A stretch of 8,415 nucleotides of DNA from Gordoniibacillus chartarius (GTDB taxonomy: Bacteria; Bacillota; Bacilli; Paenibacillales; NBRC-103111). Of this stretch, positions 1 to 6,785 are shown piece after piece. The number at the start of each line of letters is the position of its first letter. The stretch's first letter is position 1. The translations under genes and the position numbers were made by a program. The notes beneath the pieces were generated by a model that worked only from the letters and a program-made list of their open reading frames with translations, had not been told where the DNA came from and searched no databases. The stretch covers positions 1-8,415 of the forward strand of contig NZ_JBHLWN010000005.1 of the NCBI RefSeq assembly GCF_042432825.1. Reading direction: 5' to 3'.

Positions 1-64
1 TTCCTTCGGGGTTCGCGTTCCAGGCATCTTAAATGACTGCCCACGCTAGCTTGACACTGACTTT

Positions 65-100
65 CCTCCATCCGTATTTGACGGGCGGAGGCTTTTTTTT
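65..100 (+). terminator. Intrinsic terminator of an upstream unit
   Basis: CCTCC (65-69) pairs with GGAGG (87-91). After an A-C mismatch, TCCGT (71-75) pairs with ACGGG (81-85, one T-G pair) around the loop ATTTG. A run of eight T follows at 93-100. This is a textbook Rho-independent terminator, and it most likely ends a transcript entering from left of the window. The first 64 bases contain no gene I can support. The hairpin overlaps the -35 box of the pheS promoter. Confidence 0.8.
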
Positions 101-107
101 CTATAAT
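78..107 (+). promoter_or_regulatory. Sigma-A-type promoter of pheST
   Basis: TTGACG (78-83) and a perfect TATAAT (102-107) are separated by 18 bp. This places the start of transcription near 113-116, about 20 bases before Stem I of the T-box leader, as expected for these leaders. The -35 box lies in the loop and 3' arm of the preceding terminator, and the poly-T tract forms the promoter spacer. A second TTGACA at 51-56 has only a poor -10 match (TATTTG, 75-80) and would start before the terminator, so I prefer the downstream pair. Confidence 0.7.
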
Positions 108-130
108 AACAACAACATCGAAATAACGTG

Positions 131-416
131 AAAATGCAACGACGGAGAAGAGTACGCAGAAGCCTCTCGACAGGGAGGGCGCGCCGGAGATTGAGAGCGG
201 GCCCCGAGAACGAGCTGCCGAAGTTCGCTCCCGAGCAGATGCTTGAACAGGCGGCCGGTTGATTGAAGCGCCGCGTCAGTAGAGCATTCCGGACGAATCT
301 AAGGTCCGTTATCGGCAACGAAGATGAACGTACGTCCATCCTGTTTGGGAAGGCGGCGTTCGACAAGGGTGGTACCGCGGCTCTCTCGCCCCTTAGGGGA
401 CGAGAGGGCTTTTTTG
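131..416 (+). promoter_or_regulatory. T-box riboswitch leader, tRNA-Phe specific
   Basis: This untranslated leader senses uncharged tRNA and switches pheST on. In Stem I, GGAG (144-147) pairs with CTCC (228-231) and GCAG (156-159) with CTGC (215-218). They enclose an internal loop with AGTA (151-154) on the left and the specifier TTC (224-226), a Phe codon, on the right. In Stem II, ATGCT (239-243) pairs with AGCAT (283-287), with S-turn elements TGAAC and CAGTAGA and an inner GCGG/CCGC helix. In Stem III, CGGAC (290-294) pairs with GTCCG (304-308). The T-box sequence is at 366-380. In the antiterminator, AGGG (366-369) pairs with CCCT (390-393) and GCG (377-379) with CGC (387-389). This leaves a TGGTACC bulge whose TGGT complements a tRNA ACCA end. 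Pairing was done by eye, but all the expected parts are present and in order. Confidence 0.95.
379..415 (+). terminator. T-box-controlled terminator before pheS
   Basis: A stem with CTCTCG-CCCC (383-392) on the left and GGGG-A-CGAGAG (396-406) on the right, loop TTA, is extended at its base by 379-382 with 407-410 and followed by TTTTTT (410-415). Its left arm contains the CGC and CCCT segments that the antiterminator needs, so the two folds exclude each other. Uncharged tRNA-Phe bound at the TGGT bulge should favour the antiterminator and let RNA polymerase read into pheS. Confidence 0.92.
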
Positions 417-468
417 CGCTTGCGGGAGTGAAATGGTGAAGGTTGAAATCAGTTGGGAGGTAAACGAA

Positions 469-1503
469 ATGAAAGAACGTTTAGAGGCGCTGAAAGTCGA
501 GGCGCTCGGTGAACTGGCTGCTGTCGGCAGCCAGCAGGAGCTGAACGAGCTTCGGATCAAGTATTTGGGCAAGAAGGGACCGCTCACGGAAATATTGCGC
601 GGCATGGGGGCGCTCAGCGCGGAGGAGCGGCCGATCATCGGTCAGGTGGCGAACGAGGTGCGGGCCGCGATCGAAGCGGTTATCGATGAGAAGCAGGCCG
701 CTTATACGGCGGCGGAGACGGAGCTGCGGCTGCGGGCGGAGACGATCGACGTGACGCTGCCGGGCCGTCCGGCGCCGGTCGGTGCCGTGCATCCGCTCAA
801 CAAGGTCATTCAGGAGATCGAGGACGTGTTTCTCGGCATGGGCTTCACGATCGAGGAAGGGCCGGAGGTCGAGACGGATTACTACAACTTCGAGGCGCTC
901 AACCTGCCGAAGGATCACCCTGCGCGGGATATGCAGGATTCGTTTTACATTACCGATGAAATCTTGATGCGCACCCAGACGTCGCCGATGCAGCCGCGTA
1001 TGATGGAGCGCCTGAAGGGCGCCGTGCCGGTCAAATTCATTTCGCCGGGCAAGGTGTACCGCCGCGACGACGACGATGCGACGCATTCGCATCAATTTAC
1101 CCAGATCGAAGGGCTTGTTATCGACAAAGGCATCCGCATGAGCGACTTGAAGGGAACGCTGCTGCAGTTCGTGCGCGAGCTGTTCGGCGCGAAGACGGAA
1201 ATTCGCCTGCGGCCGAGCTTCTTCCCGTTCACGGAGCCGAGCGTCGAGGTGGACGTGAGCTGCTTCATGTGCGGCGGCGAAGGCTGCCGTCTGTGCAAGC
1301 ACACGGGCTGGATCGAAATTCTCGGCGCCGGCATGGTGCACCCGCGCGTGCTGGAGATGTCCGGCTACGATCCGGAGAAGGTCAGCGGCTTCGCGTTCGG
1401 CATGGGGCCGGAGCGGATTGCGATGCTGAAGTACGGCGTTGACGATATCAGGCATTTCTATAACAACGATCTCCGCTTCCTGCGGCAGTTCGCACATCTG
1501 TAA
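469..1503 (+). CDS. pheS: Phenylalanyl-tRNA synthetase alpha subunit
   Basis: This is the catalytic subunit of the cytoplasmic alpha2-beta2 enzyme that charges tRNA-Phe with phenylalanine. The start is ATG 469, because GGGAGGT (455-461) lies 7 bases before it. It gives 344 residues beginning MKERLEALKVEALG, the same length as Bacillus PheS. An in-frame ATG at 433 would add 12 residues but has no comparable ribosome site. The N-terminal about 90 residues are the tRNA-binding coiled-coil arm. The class II catalytic core follows: GPEVETDYYNFEALNLP from residue 131, RTQTSP from 168, YRRDDDDATHSHQF, FFPFTEPSVEVDV, and motif 3 FGMGPER ending at Arg316. Four cysteines (265, 268, 273, 276) form a zinc-knuckle-like C-x2-C-x4-C-x2-C, which also occurs in Bacillus PheS. 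pheT follows after 15 bases, and the T-box leader controls both genes. Nothing is missing or broken. Confidence 0.98.
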   Translation: MKERLEALKVEALGELAAVGSQQELNELRIKYLGKKGPLTEILRGMGALSAEERPIIGQVANEVRAAIEAVIDEKQAAYTAAETELRLRAETIDVTLPGRPAPVGAVHPLNKVIQEIEDVFLGMGFTIEEGPEVETDYYNFEALNLPKDHPARDMQDSFYITDEILMRTQTSPMQPRMMERLKGAVPVKFISPGKVYRRDDDDATHSHQFTQIEGLVIDKGIRMSDLKGTLLQFVRELFGAKTEIRLRPSFFPFTEPSVEVDVSCFMCGGEGCRLCKHTGWIEILGAGMVHPRVLEMSGYDPEKVSGFAFGMGPERIAMLKYGVDDIRHFYNNDLRFLRQFAHL

Positions 1504-1518
1504 AGGAGGCTGGATGCG

Positions 1519-3969
1519 ATGAAAGTTTCATATCAATGGCTTAATGAGTACGTAGATACAACGGGCTGCTCTGCCGATGAGCTGGCGGAGCGGATGCCGC
1601 GCGCCGGGGTTGAGGTCGACGGCGTCGAGTCTCGTAACAAGGGCGTCAGTAACACTGTCGTCGGTTACGTGAAGTCGCGCGAGAAGCATCCCGATGCCGA
1701 CAAGCTGAGCGTCTGTATCGTCGACGTCGGGACAGGCGAAGACCTGCAAATCGTATGCGGAGCGAAAAATGTCGCCGCCGGCCAGAAGGTGCCCGTGGCG
1801 ATGGTTGGAGCGAAGCTGCCGGGTGATTTGGCGATCAAGCGAGCGAAGCTGCGCGGCGTCGAGTCGCAGGGGATGATTTGCTCGGCGAAGGAGCTGGGAT
1901 TGAACGACAAGCTGCTGCCGAAGGAAATTCAGGAAGGCATTCTGGTGCTGCCTGAGGAAACTCAAGTCGGCGCTTCGATTCTCGACGTGCTCGGGATTTC
2001 GGACGAAGTGCTGGAGCTTGATTTGACGCCGAACCGTTCGGATTGCTTGAGCATGATCGGGGTTGCGCATGAGGTTGGCGCGATTCTGGGCCGCGAGGTG
2101 CGGCTGCCGGATTTGTCCACGGGTATCGGCGGTGCCGGCTCGGTGAAGGCGTCCGATCGGATTTCGGTGCGGATTGAAGCGAAGGAGGACTGCACGCATT
2201 ATGCTGCGCGTTTGATCGAGGGCGTAAGGGTCGGACCTTCTCCTCTGTGGATGCAGAATCGGTTGATGGCGGCGGGGATTCGCCCGATCAGCAACATCGT
2301 CGACATAACCAACTATGTGATGCTCGAGTTCGGACAGCCGCTGCACGCTTTCGATGCGGATACTTTGGACGGGGGCCGCGTTGTGGTTCGGCGTGCGGTT
2401 GATGGCGAAGTGTTGGAAACGCTGGACGGCGTTACGCGCAAGCTGGAGCCGCACATGCTGCTCATTACGGACGGTGTGAAGCCGGTCGGCCTGGCAGGCG
2501 TCATGGGCGGGCTGAATTCCGAAGTGACGGAAGGAACGACCCGGATTCTTCTGGAGTCGGCTAAATTCGCCGGCCGCTCCGTGCGCAAGACGTCGCGCCA
2601 GCTCGGCCTGCGCTCGGAAGCGAGCTTGCGGTTCGAGAAGGAAGTGAATCCGGAGGCGGTCATTCCGGCGCTGAACCGTGCGGCATCGCTGATCGCACAG
2701 TATGCGTCCGGCGTCGTAGCGGAAGGGATCGTCGAGGAGCGGATCGGCGGCCACGAGCCGGTGCAGCTGACGCTGGATGTTGCTCGTGTGAACGGATATT
2801 TGGGTACGTCGCTCAGTCTCGGTGATGTGCAGGGAATTATTGAGCGCTTGGGCTTCGCTTATCAGCCTGTTGGCGATTCCGCGCTTTTGGTTACTGTGCC
2901 GAGCCGCCGCGGCGATATTACTCGGGTCGTCGATTTGATCGAGGAAGTGGCGCGTCTGTACGGGTACGATCATATTCCGACTACGCTGATGAGCGGAGAG
3001 ACGACGCCGGGCTCGCTGAAGAAGGAGCAGCGCATCCGCCGTTTGCTGCGGAGCCTGCTGACCGGCGCGGGATTGCACGAGGCGATTACGTATTCGTTCA
3101 CGCATCCGTCGCAGAAGGAGCGGTTCCCGGGACTGTACGCCGGCACCCGCACGGTATCTTTGGCGATGCCGATGAGCGAGGAGCGCAGCGAGCTGCGCAC
3201 TTCGCTGATACCTCATCTGATGGATGTGGCCGTATACAACCGCAACCGGACCAACGAGGATGTGGCGCTGTTCGAGATCGCCAAGGCGTACTCGACGGAC
3301 GAGGAGCGGCTGACGAAGCAGCCGGTGGAGACGCCGCTGCTGGCGGTGCTGCTTACCGGTTCGCGGGGACCTGCCAGCTGGAACGGGAAGCCGGGCAAGG
3401 TCGATTTTTACGATGCGAAGGGGCTTCTGGAGCGTGTAGCCGGCGTGCTTGGTTTCGAGCTGGTGCTGGAGGCTTCCGAGGCGCCTGGGCTGCACCCGGG
3501 CCGGACGGCGAATGTTTATGGTTTAGGTGTGGGCGGTTCGGAGCGCCTGCTGCTCGGGCGCATCGGTCAGCTGCATCCTGCGCTGCAGCAGCAGGCGGAT
3601 CTCGACGATACGTATGTATTCGAAGTGGAGCTGCCGAAGCTCGTGGAGCTGGCTGACGACCGTTTGGAGGTCCGTTCGCTGCCGCGCTTCCCGGCAATCA
3701 CCCGCGACATGGCTGTCGTTGTCGACCGCGGTGTGGCTGTCGGCGGCATGACTGAGCTCGCTCGCAAGACGGCGGGAGCGCTGCTGGAGTCGATTCAGGT
3801 GTTCGATGTATATACGGGCGACCGGATCGGCGCGGACAAGAAAAGCGTGGCGATTTCGCTCGTTTACCGTCACACGGAGCGGACGCTGCAGGATGAGGAA
3901 GTGACCGCTTTGCACGCCGAGGTTGTCAAGGCGCTCGAGGAAAATTATGGAGCGGAGCTTCGCAAGTAG
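1519..3969 (+). CDS. pheT: Phenylalanyl-tRNA synthetase beta subunit
   Basis: This is the partner of PheS. It binds tRNA-Phe and carries the editing domain that hydrolyses mischarged Tyr-tRNA-Phe. The start ATG 1519 has AAGGAGG (1503-1509), which shares a base with the pheS stop, 9 bases upstream. The product is 816 residues, close to the roughly 800 usual for the long bacterial form. Domains in order are the N-terminal segment MKVSYQWLNEYV; an EMAP-II-like tRNA-binding domain at about 40-155 (HPDADKL, GAKNV, KRAKLRGVESQGMICS); the B3/4 editing domain at about 215-390 (RPISNIVDITNYV, GQPLHAFDADTL); the B5 domain with the SRRGDITRVVDLIEEVARLYGYD stretch from about residue 462; the inactive class II core; and a C-terminal anticodon-binding FDX-ACB domain from about 722 (RFPAITRDMAVVVD). 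It appears intact and is cotranscribed with pheS. Confidence 0.98.
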   Translation: MKVSYQWLNEYVDTTGCSADELAERMPRAGVEVDGVESRNKGVSNTVVGYVKSREKHPDADKLSVCIVDVGTGEDLQIVCGAKNVAAGQKVPVAMVGAKLPGDLAIKRAKLRGVESQGMICSAKELGLNDKLLPKEIQEGILVLPEETQVGASILDVLGISDEVLELDLTPNRSDCLSMIGVAHEVGAILGREVRLPDLSTGIGGAGSVKASDRISVRIEAKEDCTHYAARLIEGVRVGPSPLWMQNRLMAAGIRPISNIVDITNYVMLEFGQPLHAFDADTLDGGRVVVRRAVDGEVLETLDGVTRKLEPHMLLITDGVKPVGLAGVMGGLNSEVTEGTTRILLESAKFAGRSVRKTSRQLGLRSEASLRFEKEVNPEAVIPALNRAASLIAQYASGVVAEGIVEERIGGHEPVQLTLDVARVNGYLGTSLSLGDVQGIIERLGFAYQPVGDSALLVTVPSRRGDITRVVDLIEEVARLYGYDHIPTTLMSGETTPGSLKKEQRIRRLLRSLLTGAGLHEAITYSFTHPSQKERFPGLYAGTRTVSLAMPMSEERSELRTSLIPHLMDVAVYNRNRTNEDVALFEIAKAYSTDEERLTKQPVETPLLAVLLTGSRGPASWNGKPGKVDFYDAKGLLERVAGVLGFELVLEASEAPGLHPGRTANVYGLGVGGSERLLLGRIGQLHPALQQQADLDDTYVFEVELPKLVELADDRLEVRSLPRFPAITRDMAVVVDRGVAVGGMTELARKTAGALLESIQVFDVYTGDRIGADKKSVAISLVYRHTERTLQDEEVTALHAEVVKALEENYGAELRK

Positions 3970-3993
3970 AAAGTCGCTTTAGGAGCAGGAGAA

Positions 3994-4038
3994 AAGGCCG
4001 TTCGTATCGAATGTAACGATGATACGAACGGCCTTTTT
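3994..4038 (+). terminator. Perfect-stem terminator between pheT and zapA
   Basis: The arm 3994-4008 (AAGGCCGTTCGTATC) is exactly complementary to 4021-4035, giving a 15-bp stem around a 12-base loop. TTTTT spans 4034-4038, its first bases being in the stem. The minus strand reads CTTTTC after the same hairpin, so it may work weakly in both directions. It most likely ends the pheST transcript. The zapA ribosome binding site begins only nine bases later, leaving no room for a promoter between the two. Confidence 0.85.
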
Positions 4039-4061
4039 GGCGTTGCGAGGAGGAAAATGCC

Positions 4062-6785
4062 GTGAGCTTGGTTCCGGATGAAAAAACGAGAATAACCGTA
4101 GAGATTTACGGCAGCCAATATAAATTGCTGGCCACGACGACCCCGGCTTATGTTCGCCGGGTCGCGGTCCAGGTTGACGAACAAATGAAGCGAATTGCCC
4201 GCAATTACCCGCGCCTCGACGGGGTACGGATTGCGGTGCTCGCCGCCGTAAATATGGCCGATGAGCAGCTGAAGATGCAGCAGGAGCTGGAGGAACTGCA
4301 GCAGATGAAGCAGCAGTACGAGCAGCTTGCCGTGCTGCTGGAGCAGTCGCATGCCGAGACGCAGGCGGCGCAGGCCGAGGCGGAAGCGCTGCGGGAGCAG
4401 GTGCGGCAGGCCGCCGCCGAAGCGGAGCAGACCGCGGCTGCGCTGGCAGCGGCGCGAGCGGAAGCGGCGGCAGCGCTGGAGGCGCGGGAGCAGGCGGCCG
4501 CGGAAGCGGCGGAGCAGCGCCGGGAGCGCGAGGCGGCGGAGGCCGCAGCTGCGGCGGCGCAGCGTGAGGCGGAGCAGGCGCTGGCGGAGGCGATCGCGGC
4601 GGGCGAGCGCGAGCAGGCGGCGCAGGCGGAAGCCGCAGCGGCGCGAGCGGAAGCGGCGGCAGCGCTGGAGGCGCGGGAGCAGGCGGCCGCGGAAGCGGCG
4701 GAGCAGCGCCGGGAGCGCGAGGCGGCGGAGGCCACAGCTGCGGCGGCGCAGCGCGAGGCGGAGGCAGCAAAAGCTGAGGCGGAACAGGCGCTGACGGAAG
4801 CAATCGCGGCAGGCGAGCGTGAGCAGGCGGCGCAGGCGGAAGCCGCAGCGGCGCGAGCGGAAGCGGCGGCAGCGCTGGAGGCGCGGGAGCAGGCGGCCGC
4901 GGAAGCGGCGGAGCAGCGCCGGGAGCGCGAGGCGGCGGAGGCCGCAGCTGCGGAGGCGAAGCGCGAGGCGGAGGCAGCAAAAGCTGAGGCGGAACAGGCG
5001 CTGACGGAAGCCATCGCGGCAGGCGAGCGCGAGCAGACGGCGCAGGCGGAAGTCATAGCGGCGCGTACAGAGGCTGCGGAAGCGCAAGCTGCGCGGGAGC
5101 AGGCTATTGCGGAAGCAGCTGCGGCACGTGCTGAGGCTGCAGAGCAGCGCCGGGAGCGCGAGGCGGCCGAGGCCGCCTTGGCGGAGGCGAAGCGTGAAGC
5201 GGAGGCCGCGAAGGCTGAGGCGGAGCAGGCGCTGGCGGAGATGATTGCGGCGGGCGAGCGCGAGCAGGCGGCGCAGGCGGAAGCCGTGGCGGCGCGTACA
5301 GAGATTGCGGAAGCGCAAGCTGCACGGGAGCAGGCTATTGCGGAAGCAGCTGAGGCACGTGCGGATGCTGCGGAGCAGCGCCGTGAGCGCGAGGCGGCTG
5401 AAGCCGCAGCTGCGGCGGCGCAGCGTGAGGCGGAGCAGGCGCTGGCGGAGATGATCGCGGCGGGCGAGCGCGAGCAGGCGGCGCAGGCGGAAGCCGTGGC
5501 GGCGCGTACAGAGGCTGGGGAAGCGCAAGCTGCACGGGAGCAGGCTATAGTGGAAGCAGCTGCGGCACGTGCGGATGCTGCGGAGCAGCGCCGTGAGCGC
5601 GAGGCGGCTGAAGCCGCAACGGCGGAGGCGAAGCGTGAAGCGGAGGCCGCGAAGGCTGAGGCGGAGCAGGCGCTGACGGAAGCCATCGCGGCAGGCGAGC
5701 GCGAGCAGGCGGCGCAGGCGGAAGTCGTAGCGGCGCGTACAGAGGCTGCGGAAGCGCAAGCTGCGCGGGAGCAGGCTATTGCGGAAGCAGCTGCGGCGCG
5801 TGCCGAAGCGGCTGCAGCGCAAGCCTCACAAGAGAAGGCGCTGGTGGAGGCCAAAGCGGCAGGAGAGCTCGCCAAGGAGCTGCAGGAGCTGGCACAGCTG
5901 GTGGCGGAAGATCACGCGGAGCAGCTCGCCAAGCTGCAGCGCCGGTTGGCGGACGTACTCGCCGAAGAGGAGCAGGCCAAAACCGAGGCAAGCCGGTTGC
6001 AGGAGCTGCTCGAGCAGCTTCGTAAAGAAGCTCGGGACGCGGAAACCTCTTTGGAGCAAACGAAAGCCGAGAACGAGCGGATCTCTACCGAACTGGAAAA
6101 CTTGCAGGCCGAAATAGACCGGTTGAGGGCAGATGCGGCACAAGCGAGAACCGAAGCGGAGCAGGCGATGCAAAATGCCGAGCAGGCTCAGTCCGAGCTC
6201 TCCGAAGTGCGCGCAGCTCTGCTGCAGGCACAAGACGACGCGGTACAAGCCGGTGCGGCCGGCGCGCAGGTGCGTGCCGAAGCGCAGCGGAGCGCCGAAG
6301 AGCAAGCTAAGAAACGCGAGCAGCTGCAGCGGGAGTACCAGCACGCCCTGCGGCAAATGGCGGAGCGTGACGCGCGGATTGCCGCGCTGCAGGCGGAGCT
6401 GGATGAAGCGCTCGCCCAGCAGTCGGAGTTGGCTGATGCGATAGCACGTCAGGAGAAAGCGGACAAGGGCGAAGAGGACGGCCAGCTGCAGTTCGACTTC
6501 ATTGAGCAGCAGGAGCGTCTGCAGCGCGAATGGGAAGAGCGCAGCGCCGAATGGAGAGAAGAGGCAGAGCGCAGGTCCGCACACCTGGAGCAGGAGGTTA
6601 CGCGCCTCCAATCGGAACTGGTTGCGCTCAAAGAAACGGCCGTTTCTTACGAGCCGGATAGCGCGCTAATGCATGAGCTTGAAACGCTTCGCCGCGAACA
6701 TCAGGCGCTTCAGGAGGAGTATGCCAAGCTGCAGGTCGAATACAACGAATGGATTGAGCTCGCTTTGGACGAGCCTAAAGCATGA
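4062..6785 (+). CDS. zapA: Giant ZapA-like cell division protein with long coiled coil
   Basis: Residues 1 to about 85 are a typical ZapA domain (ITVEIYGSQYKL, YVRRVAVQVDEQM, IAVLAAVNMADEQLK). ZapA crosslinks FtsZ filaments at the division ring and is normally 85-110 residues; this protein has 907. The rest is predicted helix: a linker (86-129), six full Ala/Glu-rich heptad repeats plus a partial one (130-584), a Leu-containing classical coiled coil (about 585-797), a charged break with two Gly (KGEEDGQ), then a segment with aromatic residues (QLQFDF 808-813, two Trp, several Tyr) to the end. It has no signal peptide or membrane segment, so it should be cytoplasmic. The start is GTG 4062, 8 bases after GAGGAGG (4047-4053); ATG 4057 is out of frame and stops after two codons. 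The stop overlaps cvpA by four bases. The ZapA identity is firm; a role for the extension (spacer, ruler or scaffold at the septum) is inference. Confidence 0.9.
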   Translation: MSLVPDEKTRITVEIYGSQYKLLATTTPAYVRRVAVQVDEQMKRIARNYPRLDGVRIAVLAAVNMADEQLKMQQELEELQQMKQQYEQLAVLLEQSHAETQAAQAEAEALREQVRQAAAEAEQTAAALAAARAEAAAALEAREQAAAEAAEQRREREAAEAAAAAAQREAEQALAEAIAAGEREQAAQAEAAAARAEAAAALEAREQAAAEAAEQRREREAAEATAAAAQREAEAAKAEAEQALTEAIAAGEREQAAQAEAAAARAEAAAALEAREQAAAEAAEQRREREAAEAAAAEAKREAEAAKAEAEQALTEAIAAGEREQTAQAEVIAARTEAAEAQAAREQAIAEAAAARAEAAEQRREREAAEAALAEAKREAEAAKAEAEQALAEMIAAGEREQAAQAEAVAARTEIAEAQAAREQAIAEAAEARADAAEQRREREAAEAAAAAAQREAEQALAEMIAAGEREQAAQAEAVAARTEAGEAQAAREQAIVEAAAARADAAEQRREREAAEAATAEAKREAEAAKAEAEQALTEAIAAGEREQAAQAEVVAARTEAAEAQAAREQAIAEAAAARAEAAAAQASQEKALVEAKAAGELAKELQELAQLVAEDHAEQLAKLQRRLADVLAEEEQAKTEASRLQELLEQLRKEARDAETSLEQTKAENERISTELENLQAEIDRLRADAAQARTEAEQAMQNAEQAQSELSEVRAALLQAQDDAVQAGAAGAQVRAEAQRSAEEQAKKREQLQREYQHALRQMAERDARIAALQAELDEALAQQSELADAIARQEKADKGEEDGQLQFDFIEQQERLQREWEERSAEWREEAERRSAHLEQEVTRLQSELVALKETAVSYEPDSALMHELETLRREHQALQEEYAKLQVEYNEWIELALDEPKA
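4449..5813 (+). repeat. Tandem heptad-multiple repeat array inside zapA
   Basis: The units begin with codons for AAR and lie at 4449-4637, 4638-4847, 4848-5057, 5058-5288, 5289-5498 and 5499-5729, with a partial seventh at 5730-5813. Their lengths are 189, 210, 210, 231, 210 and 231 bp, or 63, 70, 70, 77, 70 and 77 residues (9, 10, 10, 11, 10 and 11 heptads). The length differences come from the presence or absence of two optional heptads, AARAEAA near the front and AAKAEAE in the second half. Every full unit contains EQRRERE and a single-Gly heptad AAGEREQ. Units 1-3 are one subfamily (RAEAAAALEARE), and units 4-7 another (RTE..EAQAARE). The first 100 or so bases of units 1, 2 and 3 are almost identical, so the expansion is recent or maintained by recombination. 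No Cys, Pro or aromatic residue occurs in the array. Confidence 0.95.

Noticed and set aside
51..80. TTGACA as an alternative pheS promoter
   Set aside because: The only -10 at a fitting distance is TATTTG (75-80), and transcripts from it would run into the terminator at 65-100.
46..366. Minus-strand 106-codon frame through the leader
   Set aside because: It lies inside the T-box leader and terminator, whose structures explain the sequence, and its product has no recognisable features.
433..468. Earlier in-frame ATG for pheS
   Set aside because: The strong GGGAGGT lies downstream of it, 7 bases before ATG 469, and the 469 start gives the family's usual length and N-terminus.
481..3495. Long minus-strand open frames opposite pheS and pheT
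   Set aside because: They are shadows of strongly recognised plus-strand genes, with no recognisable protein features or ribosome sites.
4057..4065. ATG-CCG-TGA mini-frame just before the zapA GTG
   Set aside because: It is only 3 bases from the ribosome site and two codons long. The GTG has the right spacing and opens the ZapA domain. A role in tuning initiation is possible but unsupported.
3945..5875. Very long minus-strand open frames (625, 556 and 333 codons) opposite the zapA repeats
   Set aside because: They are low-complexity Ser/Ala/Arg/Pro or Leu/Arg strings that arise because GC-rich Ala/Glu codons lack stops on the complement and the repeats keep every frame open. The plus strand has a real ZapA domain and ribosome site.
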